From Promethearchaeota archaeon (lineage in GTDB: Archaea; Asgardarchaeota; Lokiarchaeia; Sigyniarchaeales; SOKP01): a stretch of DNA of 52,546 bases. The notes under the pieces are model-generated. The model had not been told where the DNA came from. It searched no databases and saw nothing but the letters and a program-made list of their open reading frames with translations. The stretch covers positions 41,668-94,213 of the forward strand of contig JAHPYZ010000007.1 in the NCBI GenBank assembly GCA_019058425.1, read 5' to 3'. A program made the translations under genes and the position numbers. Within the stretch, counting starts at the first letter, position 1, and every line of letters begins with the position of its first letter. Positions 41,343-50,767 of the stretch are shown here, one piece after another.

Positions 41343-42134
41343 ATGCAAAATAAAAGAAATTTTGATATTATTCAAGGATTATTAATTGATTTAGATGGAA
41401 CACTTTATTTTAGAGGAGTTCCAATTCCGGGGGCTATTGACACTCTTTTAAAACTTCGTAAAAAGGGATTAAAATTTCTTTTTTTTACAAATACAGATAG
41501 TAAATCGCCTATAACAATACTAAAAATGTTGCAGGAGTATGGATTTTCTGTTGAAAAGGAAGAAATTTTTACACCCATTATAGCTTTAAAAGGGTTTTTA
41601 TCCCAATATCCTAAAAAAAAATTTTATTTTCTCACAACTAAGGAAGTAGAAAAAGAATTTGAAGAAACCTATAAAGTAAAAGGTAATGAAATTCCAGATT
41701 TTGTAGTTTTGGGTGATTTTCATGATAATTGGGATGTGAATCGTCTAAATACTGCCTTTAAATATGTACTTAAAGGTGCTAAACTTCTTGGAACACAAGG
41801 CAATAGGTATTTTCTCGATCGCAATGGAGAACCCGTTATCGATACTGGATCTTTTATACAAATGATTGCATATGCAGCTAATATCACTCCAAAAATATTT
41901 GGAAAGCCCTCTAAAAAGTATTTTCTACAAGCTTTAAAAAAAATAAACCTTTCCCTTGATGAGATAATTGTTATTGGTGATGATTTTGAGTCTGACATTC
42001 AAGGAGCTATTAATGCGGGTATTAAAGCAATTTTAGTAAAAACAGGAAAAGGTCAATATTTTGATCAAACAAAAGCACGCGTTAAACCTTATTTAACGCT
42101 TGATTCATTTAGTTCTTTAATAGAATTATTTTAA
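41343..42134 (+). CDS. HAD-IIA family phosphatase (NagD/HDHD2-like)
   Basis: A 263-residue HAD hydrolase. Motif I is IDLDGTLYFRGVPIPGA with the two aspartates (Asp17 and Asp19), motif II LFFTNTDSKSP, a C2-type cap in the middle, and motif IV IVIGDDFESDIQGAINAG with acidic residues. The order and cap position match the NagD/PNPase-like class IIA. It would dephosphorylate small phosphate esters such as nucleotides or sugars. It is alone, divergent from the chemotaxis-type gene across 256 bases. Confidence 0.92.
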   Translation: MQNKRNFDIIQGLLIDLDGTLYFRGVPIPGAIDTLLKLRKKGLKFLFFTNTDSKSPITILKMLQEYGFSVEKEEIFTPIIALKGFLSQYPKKKFYFLTTKEVEKEFEETYKVKGNEIPDFVVLGDFHDNWDVNRLNTAFKYVLKGAKLLGTQGNRYFLDRNGEPVIDTGSFIQMIAYAANITPKIFGKPSKKYFLQALKKINLSLDEIIVIGDDFESDIQGAINAGIKAILVKTGKGQYFDQTKARVKPYLTLDSFSSLIELF

Positions 42135-42335
42135 ATATTGAAAGTTTATCTAATATACGTCAGTTTTATATTGGATTAATCAACTTATCAATTATATAAT
42201 ATTAAACATCAAGAGACCAATTTTTACATATCTGTTTTATAGTGTGGTAGCATGAGTGAATAAAAAGATTTATATATTCCATTCTTTTGATAATTCATAA
42301 AAAAATAATTTAATTAAAAATAGGATGTTTAATCC

Positions 42336-43334
42336 ATGTCTTTAAAAGAATATTTTGTAAGAGATTTAGTTATTAACGACGAATATGGAATAATTGACTC
42401 AAATGCAACTATTCAAGAAGCAGCAAAAAAAATGAAAGAACTAGGAGTTCCGGATTTAGTAGTCATCAAAGAAGAAAAACAAAAAGTCATTGGGGTTATA
42501 GCTGATTTTGATATTGTACAAAATGTAGTTGCTGAAGGAACTGATGCTAAAACTCAAAAAGTAATATCGGCAATGTATAAAATCAAACCAGTGACAATAG
42601 ATACTCCTGTCACTGAAGCTTTTACTCGTATGCGAGATCTAAATGTAAATGTTGTACCAGTAGTAGAAAATGAAAAGCTTATAGGAGTAGCTACAATTCA
42701 TGATTGTTGGAGTTATATACCAGATACAACGGTTGATGAAGTTGGGCTTATTCCAGTAAAAAATACGAAAGTCGCTGAATTCTGGTTTGCGAGTGTATGT
42801 GCAATCATTGCATTCACACTTGGTATACTTCTACCTTTATCGGGAATTTTTGGTTTTTTTACAGGGAAATATAGTGATCTACTGAGTTTACTTGGTATGG
42901 GCCCGATGGCAGAAGATCCAACCTTATTTTTTACATTATTTGATGTAAGAGGTCCTGGAATTTTGATGCCATTTTATAATTTAAGAGAGCCAATATGGAT
43001 TGTAATAGATATTTTTAGCATTTTGATGCTGATTTCTGGTATTATAAGCCTGTTCTCAATTATTTATACCAGTTTTTCTGATACGAGAAATTTAGAAACT
43101 GGTTGGAAAATGAGGACAATTATACCTGGATTAGCAGTATTTTTTATGGCTTTTGAATGGATTCTATTGAGTATAGCTTTTGCAACTACAACTCAACCTG
43201 TGATACACATTGATACAGTTGGATTAATATTGTCAATTATTTCGATGATCCTCCTTCTATTAGCTATTAATAGAGATTATATCTTTCGAGGAGTAGAGAG
43301 TCCTGAAGTAAAAATGAATGAGGTGTCAACTTAA
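42336..43334 (+). CDS. CBS-domain membrane protein
   Basis: A 332-residue protein. The first 130 residues hold two CBS motifs (LVINDEYGIIDSNATIQEAA, then VTIDTPVTEAFTRM), which usually bind adenosyl nucleotides. The rest has four hydrophobic helices (ASVCAIIAFTLGILLPLSGI, VIDIFSILMLISGIISLFSI, IIPGLAVFFMAFEWILLSI and LILSIISMILLLLAI). A fused CBS-plus-membrane layout suggests a nucleotide-responsive transporter or scaffold. It ends two bases before the Gly-rich membrane protein gene, so the two are translationally coupled. Function is unknown. Confidence 0.82.
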   Translation: MSLKEYFVRDLVINDEYGIIDSNATIQEAAKKMKELGVPDLVVIKEEKQKVIGVIADFDIVQNVVAEGTDAKTQKVISAMYKIKPVTIDTPVTEAFTRMRDLNVNVVPVVENEKLIGVATIHDCWSYIPDTTVDEVGLIPVKNTKVAEFWFASVCAIIAFTLGILLPLSGIFGFFTGKYSDLLSLLGMGPMAEDPTLFFTLFDVRGPGILMPFYNLREPIWIVIDIFSILMLISGIISLFSIIYTSFSDTRNLETGWKMRTIIPGLAVFFMAFEWILLSIAFATTTQPVIHIDTVGLILSIISMILLLLAINRDYIFRGVESPEVKMNEVST

Positions 43335-43336
43335 AA

Positions 43337-44836
43337 ATGCCCCGTGGGGGAGGTGGTGGATTTCGAGGTGGCGGATTTGGAGGCGGTGGATTTCGAGGTG
43401 GCGGATTTGGAGGCGGATTTCGGGGAGGTGGATTTGGTGGCGGATATAGAGGAGGTGGAGCAAGAACTGGTGCCCCCTTTGGAAGAACAGGTGCTAGCAG
43501 AATAACTTCAAGATCCCCAAGTGGCCCATATTCACATAATTATTATAGACCGCATCGCAGATATTATAGGCCTTCTTGGTGGTATTATCGTCCTTGGTAT
43601 TATAGATGGTGGTATTCACCTTATTGGGCGGGACATTATTATCGCCCTTGGTATTATAGTCCCGTTTATGTTGGCGGTGGAATATTATTTATGATAATAT
43701 TAGCATTAATAATACTTCCCATTGCGGGTGTAGCTTTCATGTTTCCCTTTAGTAATGCGGATGAAAATGGCTATGTAAATTATCGTTCTACTGAAACTCT
43801 GTATTTCAATGAATTCTGGTATGAATATGAATATATTGAATCTGGAAGCATAGATTACTCTGTTCAATCATTATCAAGCGATTTAACTTTTATTATCTGG
43901 AATGCTCCATTTGAAAATCTTCCAAAAACAACGCTATATAGTGATGTTATTGATTCAAAAACAGTACAAGGTAACGAGGGTGTTTGGGTTGAATGGTGGT
44001 ATTTAAGAGCGGGATCGGTAATTCAATATGAATTTAACTCAAGTGCTTTGATTGATTTCTTTATTACTGATAGTTATAATTTCTATTCTTGGAATCAAGA
44101 AGCCTCAGCATCATTTTTGAGAAGTGCAATAAATGCCAATGAAAGTAGCGGATCACTTACTATAGCTAATTCAGATGATTATTATATTGTGTGGTATAAT
44201 GATGGAGTATCATCCATTGATGTTGATTTTACAATAAATTATGCAGCAGCTAATGTTATAGATCTATCTGGAATATATTCACAAGATGTTCAAGAAGGAG
44301 TAACATTATCAGATACTTATACGATACCATCAGCATCAGCAGGAAATTGGTACTTCTTTATTTATTTTGATCCAATGATTTCACCAGAGGAATCAACGGT
44401 TATCACTTTCGATGTAACATATAATACAGGAGTTACCTCAAGAGAGAGATGGCTTAATGTTCAATGGATCTTAATTATTGTTCTTGTAGTTGTCGTAGTT
44501 ATACTATTAGCAGCAGTAGTAGCAAGGAGAGGCCAGAAAAAACTGAAACTTAAAGCACCAGAAAAAACCCCAGGAAAGGCATCAACTAAAACTTCACCCT
44601 ATAAAATCACTACTACAGAAGTACCAGAAAAAATTAAAAAATGCAAACGTTGTAAAGCACCTCTAAAACCAGATTCTAAATTTTGCCCTAACTGTGGAGG
44701 TAAAATAGAAGGACGACAAGTTGGTACTCCTTCAATTACTACTCCAGCTACAGCAAAATCGTGTTCATTATGTGGAAGTAAACTTACTGGAACAGAACAA
44801 TTCTGTAAATGGTGTGGTACTAAAGTAGAAAAATAA
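43337..44836 (+). CDS. Gly-rich / Tyr-Trp-Arg-rich membrane protein with C-terminal zinc ribbons
   Basis: A 499-residue protein of unusual composition. Residues 1-45 are almost wholly Gly with Phe/Arg (GGGFRGGGFGGG repeats). Residues 65-110 are packed with Tyr, Trp and Arg (HRRYYRPSWWYYRPWYY). A hydrophobic helix follows (about 112-135), then a predicted beta-rich outside domain (about 140-370), a second helix (LIIVLVVVVVILLAAVVA) and a cytoplasmic tail with two zinc ribbons (CKRCKAPLKPDSKFCPNCGG; CSLCGSKLTGTEQFCKWCG). It is coupled to the CBS-membrane gene before it. No family recognised. The repetitive N-terminus resembles phase-separating protein segments. Confidence 0.85.
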   Translation: MPRGGGGGFRGGGFGGGGFRGGGFGGGFRGGGFGGGYRGGGARTGAPFGRTGASRITSRSPSGPYSHNYYRPHRRYYRPSWWYYRPWYYRWWYSPYWAGHYYRPWYYSPVYVGGGILFMIILALIILPIAGVAFMFPFSNADENGYVNYRSTETLYFNEFWYEYEYIESGSIDYSVQSLSSDLTFIIWNAPFENLPKTTLYSDVIDSKTVQGNEGVWVEWWYLRAGSVIQYEFNSSALIDFFITDSYNFYSWNQEASASFLRSAINANESSGSLTIANSDDYYIVWYNDGVSSIDVDFTINYAAANVIDLSGIYSQDVQEGVTLSDTYTIPSASAGNWYFFIYFDPMISPEESTVITFDVTYNTGVTSRERWLNVQWILIIVLVVVVVILLAAVVARRGQKKLKLKAPEKTPGKASTKTSPYKITTTEVPEKIKKCKRCKAPLKPDSKFCPNCGGKIEGRQVGTPSITTPATAKSCSLCGSKLTGTEQFCKWCGTKVEK

Positions 44837-44871
44837 TAAATTCAATTTTCTTTTTCTTTTATTTTGTTTAT

Positions 44872-45480
44872 TCAGATATTTTCTAAAAGTTTAACACCGC
44901 ATTTTTCACAATATTCTTGTTCAATGCTTCGTATCTTTTCTCCACAATTTTTACAGTAACTAAGTTTTTTAAGCAGGTTCTTTTTAGTCTTTACAAAATC
45001 TTTTTCTTTTCTTGCTTCTACGTACTGTGCATAATCTTCTTTAGGTTTGATTTCTCTTTCAAGGGAATCGATAGTTTCTTTTAACCATATCATAAAAATA
45101 TATTTTTCAGTATCTTCTATGGTTTTAAAAGATTTAAAATCAGATTTCTTTTTATCAGGAGCATCTATAAATCTATGTGATCCAACTTCTAGAAATGTAT
45201 TGTAAAACAATATACCATCATAGATTAAAGACTTCATTTCTTTATTTTTCTCTACTTCATAAGCTAAATCAAATCCAGTAGCTCCACGATTAATTAATTT
45301 CACTAATTTCTTCAAGAAATCTAAATGCTCACTTAAGCTTTTTTTTTCCCTTTTATTATTATCCATACCTTTAGACAATTGCAGATTGTCCTCATCTAAT
45401 AGTGTCTTTTTAAACCTTGTTTTATATAATCTTTCTATTCTAATTCTTTTTTGTAGCCTTTCGCGTTGAATGTCGTCCAT
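44872..45480 (-). CDS. Unknown protein with C-terminal zinc ribbon, 202 aa
   Basis: A charged, mostly helical protein with Lys/Arg-rich N-terminus (RERLQKRIRIERLYKTRFKK) and a C-terminal zinc ribbon, CKNCGEKI and CEKCGVKL, of the same kind as in the convergent neighbour. The middle (FLKKLVKLINRGATGFDLAYEVE, then IFMIWLKETIDSLERE) is helical. No catalytic motif. It is 35 bases from the end of the convergent Gly-rich gene. Function is unknown. Confidence 0.72.
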   Translation of the reverse strand: MDDIQRERLQKRIRIERLYKTRFKKTLLDEDNLQLSKGMDNNKREKKSLSEHLDFLKKLVKLINRGATGFDLAYEVEKNKEMKSLIYDGILFYNTFLEVGSHRFIDAPDKKKSDFKSFKTIEDTEKYIFMIWLKETIDSLEREIKPKEDYAQYVEARKEKDFVKTKKNLLKKLSYCKNCGEKIRSIEQEYCEKCGVKLLENI

Positions 45481-45639
45481 ATTCTTCTATTATGGATTAA
45501 TTATGGTGAAAGATCCTATTAGGTAATTAAGATACGAATATATAAATATATTTATGATTATAATTGAATGATCAAGAAAACGAAATTGAACGGATATTAA
45601 TTTCAATAGATCTTGAGAATTATTCTTTTAACAAAAAAA

Positions 45640-45840
45640 TTAACTAGCTTCTTGAGAAGATTCTTCAGCTACATGATTTTTAAAGGAATTATAGATTCCT
45701 TTTATCTCACTAAGATCAACAGTCATTATAGTATGATTTAAATGTGCCTTCTCAAATTTTTTTATATCCAACTGATTAACGGGATTCCCAGGATGAATTA
45801 CTACATATTCCCTACATTTTATACATGCACGGGCTCTCAT
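45640..45840 (-). CDS. Small Cys-pair protein, 66 aa
   Basis: A short protein with an N-terminal CIKC pair (MRARACIKCREYVVIHPGNP) and a helical remainder (QLDIKKFEKAHLNHTIMTVDL). The opening resembles a small archaeal zinc-bearing family, from memory. The two cysteines need partners for a full site: the two His in HLNH could serve, or the protein dimerises. It has no close operon partner. ATG at 45840. Confidence 0.65.
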   Translation of the reverse strand: MRARACIKCREYVVIHPGNPVNQLDIKKFEKAHLNHTIMTVDLSEIKGIYNSFKNHVAEESSQEAS

Positions 45841-46077
45841 AGTTTATTCTAAAATTTTATTAATTTATTATGTCTATTTAAGAAATGGTAAGTATGTAAT
45901 TCTCCAAGATCTGTATAATTATAAAAATATTTCAAGATTTCGGTTTTAAATTAAAAATGTTACAATATGACGAACAAAATTATTTAAAACAATTAGGATG
46001 TTCTACGTTATTAAATCAATTTCTTTTCTCTTATCTTCTTCATTTCATAGAACTAAAATCCGTCATAAAATATTAAA

Positions 46078-48324
46078 TCATATTTCCATTAAATCTGGAA
46101 TTGTAGAATCAAATTTATCTTTCAATTTTGATACTTCAAGTTTAAGTTCTCCATAGTTTAATCCTCTTACATTAATTTCAGGCTTTGAAATTAACGTTCC
46201 GATATTTTTAATGTCAACTCTATGTTTATTTGCTATCTCTAGGATTTTATTGACACTATTAGGATGAGCTTCTATAATAAACCTTCCATAGGTTTCACTA
46301 AATAAAACCTCATCATCTCTTAAAGTTTTATCAAAACAATCTGTTAGGTCTAATTCTGCTCCCAAATTATTCTTAAAACACATTTCAGCTATAGAAATAA
46401 CAAATCCACCTTTATTTACATCGTGGTTAGCTATAATTAATCCATTTTCATAAAGTTCAAAGATAAAATTCCATGTAGCTTTAATTTTTATATCGTCTAT
46501 TTTTGGGGGGATACCTCCTTTAAGACCATATATTACTGAATGATATTCTGAACCTCCCAATTCTGCTTTAGTTTCACCAATTAAAAATAGATTATCTCCC
46601 GCTTTCTTAAATGGAAGTGTTATAATATTCTCTTCACCCTCAATAAGACCCACAACCATTATCATTGGTGTAGCTTTAATAGCAGTTTTCTTAACCTCAT
46701 CTTCATTATAAAAAGATACATTTCCACCAACTATGGGAATTTTCATAGTTCTACAGAAATCATTCATGCCATCAACAGCCTTAGAAAAATACCAGAATGA
46801 TTCTGCTATTTCTGGATTTCCAAAATTGCAGCAGTTTACCATCGCCATTGGTTTTGCCCCATTTGCAATAACATTTCCACATTCTTCAACTAGTCCTCCT
46901 TTAACACCTTCGTAAGGATCCAAAAAGCAATGCTTCGAATTCACACCTACGCTGGCTGCAATAAACTTATCCGTACCAATGATTCTAAGTACTCCTGAAT
47001 CTCCTTCTCCACATTTGACAATAGATCTAACACCAACTTCATGATCATATTGTCGGTAAACCCATTCTTTGCTACATATATTTTCCGAAGCTATTAATTT
47101 ATAAATAATTTCATCAATTTCTAAGGATAGTTTAGGGGTTTTTTGAGTTAGTAATTCCTCTAAATATAAGGGTTTTTTTTCTTGTCGTTTAAATGTAGGT
47201 GATTCAGAAAGGGCTTTAGCCGGTAAATTTACAACTAAACTCTCACCATCAAATACTTTAAGAACTTTGGAGTCGTCAGTTCTCCCAATAACAGCAAATG
47301 CCATTTCATATTTTCTAAAGATGCCAAGAACAGTTTCTAATCCCTCAGGTTTTACTACGAATGCCATCCTTTCCTGTGATTCTGAAAGCATAATTTCATA
47401 AGAAGTCATTCCTGGTTCTCTTGTAAATACTTTTCTTAAATCGATATTTCCTCCCGTATTCCCATCCCCAGTTAATTCACTTGTTGCACAAGTAAGACCC
47501 CCACCACCAAGATCTTTTAATCCTCTTACAAAGCCAGTCTTTACTGCTTCTAATGTGGCCTCTATTATTAATTTTTTAGTAAATGGATCACCAATTTGGA
47601 CAGCCGGTCTATCTGCTTCCGACATCTCTGTTAAAGTGCGAGATGCGAAAGTTACTCCATGAATTCCATCTCTGCCTGTTGATCCCCCCATTAGTACTAC
47701 ATAATCACCAGGATTATAAGCTCTACTAGGAGCATGCTTAAAGTCTTCAATTGTTCCCAATCCTATACATGCAACGTTCACTAAACAATTACTTTCAAAA
47801 CTCTCATCAAATTCTACTTCACCGCCTATAGTAGGAATTCCAGTACAATTACCATAATCAGCAATACCTTTCACTACATATTTGAATAACCATTGTGAAT
47901 GTGGATTGTTTTTTAATTTTCCAAATCTTAAGGGATCTAATAAAGCAATTGGTCTTACACCCATACAAAGAATATCTCTTATAATACCTCCAATTCCAGT
48001 TGCAGCTCCATGGTAAGGTTCAATAGCAGATGGATGATTATGAGATTCTATTCGAAATGCTAAGGCATATCCATCTCCAATATCAATAACTCCAGCATCC
48101 TGTCCAGGGCCAGCTAATACATAGTCATAATTTGCCTCAGCATCCTCAAATATCTTCAATTTAGGTCGTGATGATTTATAGGAACAATGTTCTGACCACA
48201 TTACATCGAATGCACCAAGTTCTGTTATACTAGGTTCTCTCTCTAATAATTCTTTAACTTTCTCAAATTCTTCCTCTGTCATCTCTATTTCAGCATCTTC
48301 CCCATTGAGTGTTACTCTTGTCAT
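46078..48324 (-). CDS. purL: Phosphoribosylformylglycinamidine synthase subunit PurL
   Basis: The 748-residue synthetase subunit that converts FGAR to FGAM in purine synthesis. The N-terminal family stretch FDVMWSEHCSYKSSRPK, ATP-binding segments (LKDLGGGGLTCATSELTG, GGSTGRDGIHGVTFAS) and a second related half (KAMVNCCNFGNPE-type region, IIANHDVNKGG) are present. The length suits the small PurL that works with separate PurS and PurQ. PurQ lies immediately upstream, with one-base overlap (TGATG), so the two are coupled. The last gene of the purine operon in this window. Confidence 0.97.
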   Translation of the reverse strand: MTRVTLNGEDAEIEMTEEEFEKVKELLEREPSITELGAFDVMWSEHCSYKSSRPKLKIFEDAEANYDYVLAGPGQDAGVIDIGDGYALAFRIESHNHPSAIEPYHGAATGIGGIIRDILCMGVRPIALLDPLRFGKLKNNPHSQWLFKYVVKGIADYGNCTGIPTIGGEVEFDESFESNCLVNVACIGLGTIEDFKHAPSRAYNPGDYVVLMGGSTGRDGIHGVTFASRTLTEMSEADRPAVQIGDPFTKKLIIEATLEAVKTGFVRGLKDLGGGGLTCATSELTGDGNTGGNIDLRKVFTREPGMTSYEIMLSESQERMAFVVKPEGLETVLGIFRKYEMAFAVIGRTDDSKVLKVFDGESLVVNLPAKALSESPTFKRQEKKPLYLEELLTQKTPKLSLEIDEIIYKLIASENICSKEWVYRQYDHEVGVRSIVKCGEGDSGVLRIIGTDKFIAASVGVNSKHCFLDPYEGVKGGLVEECGNVIANGAKPMAMVNCCNFGNPEIAESFWYFSKAVDGMNDFCRTMKIPIVGGNVSFYNEDEVKKTAIKATPMIMVVGLIEGEENIITLPFKKAGDNLFLIGETKAELGGSEYHSVIYGLKGGIPPKIDDIKIKATWNFIFELYENGLIIANHDVNKGGFVISIAEMCFKNNLGAELDLTDCFDKTLRDDEVLFSETYGRFIIEAHPNSVNKILEIANKHRVDIKNIGTLISKPEINVRGLNYGELKLEVSKLKDKFDSTIPDLMEI

Positions 48325-49034
48325 CAGGACACCTTCCTCTTAATAAATTCTAACATAGAATTAAAAAACAATTTCCCATGTTCTGTGCCCATAGGACTTA
48401 ATATTTTTTCAGAAGCACGCTCTGGGTGAGGCATTAAACCAACGCAATTTTGTTCTAAATTACAAATTCCTGCTATACTTCCTAATGACCCATTGGGATT
48501 TGCATCTTTAGTTAGTTCACCCTCTTCATCAGAATATTTAAACACGATTTGGTTATTTTCTTCTAATTCCTTTATGCTATCAACAAAATAACGCCCTTCT
48601 GCATGAGCTATAGGCAAAGCAAGAACATCACCTAAATTCATTTTATTTGAAAAGGCTGTATTATTATTCTCTACCTTAAGATTTACCCATTTACAAATAA
48701 ATTTGAGAGATTCATTATGTAAAAATGCACCTGGAATGAATTGGGCTTCCGCTAAGATTTGACATCCATTGCAAATACCTATTACAGGTCTCCCGTCTTT
48801 AAGCATTATTTTTGCTTCATCTATTGCTGGACTATGAGCGGCAATAATTCCTCCTCTTAAATAATCTCCAAATGAAAAGCCTCCGGGTAATATAACACCG
48901 TCGTATTTAGATTCTTTAAAATAATTATGCCATATTAAATCAACATCAATATGCATAACATCTTTTAGCACATGAATAGTATCTAAATCACAATTTGCTC
49001 CTGGGAACTGAATAACTGCTATTTTTATACTCAT
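48324..49034 (-). CDS. purQ: Phosphoribosylformylglycinamidine synthase glutaminase subunit PurQ
   Basis: A 236-residue class-I glutaminase that feeds ammonia to PurL. VIGICNGCQILAEAQ contains the catalytic cysteine and MPHPERASE the His/Glu. The opening IKIAVIQFPGANCDLDT is typical. It overlaps purL by one base and follows purS by six bases, giving the standard PurS-PurQ-PurL order. Start ATG at 49034. Confidence 0.97.
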   Translation of the reverse strand: MSIKIAVIQFPGANCDLDTIHVLKDVMHIDVDLIWHNYFKESKYDGVILPGGFSFGDYLRGGIIAAHSPAIDEAKIMLKDGRPVIGICNGCQILAEAQFIPGAFLHNESLKFICKWVNLKVENNNTAFSNKMNLGDVLALPIAHAEGRYFVDSIKELEENNQIVFKYSDEEGELTKDANPNGSLGSIAGICNLEQNCVGLMPHPERASEKILSPMGTEHGKLFFNSMLEFIKRKVS

Positions 49035-49040
49035 AATTTC

Positions 49041-49313
49041 TTAAGACTCTTTTTGTAGTTTTAAAATCTTGAAATTTTGAGTCACCGGGTTAAAAATTCT
49101 CAACTTATTTAATAAGTCTTCAACAATATCTTTAGCGCGCACTTCATTCTCAGCATTAAGATTAAACCTTAAATATTGGCCACTTCTAACATTTGAAACC
49201 ATGTCATATCCTTTTTTGGCAAGTAAGTCTCTTTTTATAGTTTCTCCTGTGGGGTCGCGCGCTTTTTCTTTATTTGTAATAATTACTTCTACAATAAATT
49301 CTTGAAGAGCCAT
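49041..49313 (-). CDS. purS: Phosphoribosylformylglycinamidine synthase subunit PurS
   Basis: A 90-residue structural subunit that dimerises and bridges PurL and PurQ. The family pattern DPTGETIKRDLLAKKGYDMV and VRSGQYLRFNLNAENEV is clear. It lies six bases upstream of purQ. A minus-strand leader of about 165 bases precedes it, so this may be an internal promoter of the purine cluster. Confidence 0.95.
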   Translation of the reverse strand: MALQEFIVEVIITNKEKARDPTGETIKRDLLAKKGYDMVSNVRSGQYLRFNLNAENEVRAKDIVEDLLNKLRIFNPVTQNFKILKLQKES

Positions 49314-49479
49314 TTGCGTAAAAAGAAGTTGTATATATTTTTATTAATTCTTATTAACTTAAAAATAATACGCAACGACAAAAACGACAAGAACTAATTT
49401 ATCCTTAATAAAATTTAAGTTTTTACAATAAGCTAAAACCTAGAATTCTCAAAGATTTCATTCTAATATGAATAGTTGA

Positions 49480-49683
49480 TTAAATATACCCTAAACTTGT
49501 AATTACTGCGAGTACAAGAGCTAATAATCCAAATAATAATGCAAATTTGCTTCGTTTAGGGATAATAGTTCCTTTAAGTTCTTCATTTCTTTCTTGCTTA
49601 TAACTACCTAGATCTAAGATTATGAAAACAAAACTGAGGATGAATAAAGTAAAATCAATAAATAAAAAAATTATAGTCAGCAT
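49480..49683 (-). CDS. Small membrane protein, 67 aa
   Basis: A protein of 67 residues with two hydrophobic helices (about 3-26, TIIFLFIDFTLFILSFVFII, and about 48-66, FALLFGLLALVLAVITSL) separated by a charged loop with YKQERNEELKG. It lies between purC and purS on the same strand, 45 bases after purC. It has no known role in purine synthesis and no recognised family. Confidence 0.6.
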   Translation of the reverse strand: MLTIIFLFIDFTLFILSFVFIILDLGSYKQERNEELKGTIIPKRSKFALLFGLLALVLAVITSLGYI

Positions 49684-49728
49684 AATACGAAAATTTACTG
49701 TGAATGTTATTTAAATTTTTCTTAAATT

Positions 49729-50706
49729 CTATAAATAATTAGCGAACTTTAAACTTTCAAAAATCCTACTTCGAACATCAGAAATCTCTGCTTTAAATTC
49801 TAACCCAGTTATTTTTTCATAACTCCGCATGTATCTTTTTGCTAGTTCTATTTTAATATCTTCTGAAATTGGAGGAATTTCTTCATCTGGTTTAATATTT
49901 GGAAAAATGTCAGGATATGTATCCATTAGCCAACCTCTAAAGATTTCTTTATCTAGAATATCAGGGGAATCTCCTTTTTCAAATTTTTCATCATATGTTT
50001 CAAGTATCCAAAATCGGGATGAATCTTGGGTGTGTATTTCATCGATAACTATTAATTCATTATCTTTTAATCCAAATTCGTACTTAGTGTCGACTAAAAT
50101 AAGTCCATTGTTTTCACAAAACTTTTGTCCGAATTTAAATAACTTAATTGCGGATTCTTCCATCTTCTCATAAATATCCTTTTCAACCATTTCTTGTTTT
50201 AAGATCTCTTCTTTTGAAAGGTAAATATCATGACCAGATTCTGCTTTTGTGGAAGGAGTTACGATTATTTCATCAAACTTTTGATTTTTTCGCATTCCTT
50301 TAGGAGGCATTATACCTGAAGTAGGATTTCCTTTATCATAATCCCGCCACATACTTCCAGTTAAATAACCTCTTACAATTACTTCAACGGGGACAGTATT
50401 GCATTGATGAACAACAGCAACATTTGGATCAGGAATATCAATAATATGATTCTTCACAATATCTTTAGTTTTTTCAAACCAGAATGATGAAACTTGATTT
50501 AGCATTTGACCTTTGAATGGAATTGTAGTTATCACTCTATCAAATGCACTTAGGCGGTCTGTTGCAATAATTATCCTTTTATCTTGTTCTATATAGTTGT
50601 CTCTTACTTTACCTCGATATAATTCTCCCAAATTAGAAAAATTTGTTTCTTTTAAGGTATACTTTAATTGTTCCTTAATTATTTCATCAATATTATTAGT
50701 AACCAT
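49729..50706 (-). CDS. purC: Phosphoribosylaminoimidazole-succinocarboxamide synthase
   Basis: A 325-residue SAICAR synthase joining aspartate to CAIR. GELYRGKVRDNYIE is the ATP-binding start, ATDRLSAFDRVITT the family core, EVIVRGYLTGSMWRDY and LILVDTKYEFGLKDNE the active-site segments. Length and the C-terminal extension (RFWILETYDEKFEKGDSP) suit the longer archaeal/yeast-like form. It heads the purine set in this window, ahead of a small membrane protein gene. Start ATG at 50706. Confidence 0.96.
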   Translation of the reverse strand: MVTNNIDEIIKEQLKYTLKETNFSNLGELYRGKVRDNYIEQDKRIIIATDRLSAFDRVITTIPFKGQMLNQVSSFWFEKTKDIVKNHIIDIPDPNVAVVHQCNTVPVEVIVRGYLTGSMWRDYDKGNPTSGIMPPKGMRKNQKFDEIIVTPSTKAESGHDIYLSKEEILKQEMVEKDIYEKMEESAIKLFKFGQKFCENNGLILVDTKYEFGLKDNELIVIDEIHTQDSSRFWILETYDEKFEKGDSPDILDKEIFRGWLMDTYPDIFPNIKPDEEIPPISEDIKIELAKRYMRSYEKITGLEFKAEISDVRSRIFESLKFANYL

Positions 50707-50767
50707 GTTAAAAAATAATAGAATTTCTATAAAAATACTAATTATTAATTTAAAAATAATCTTCCCA

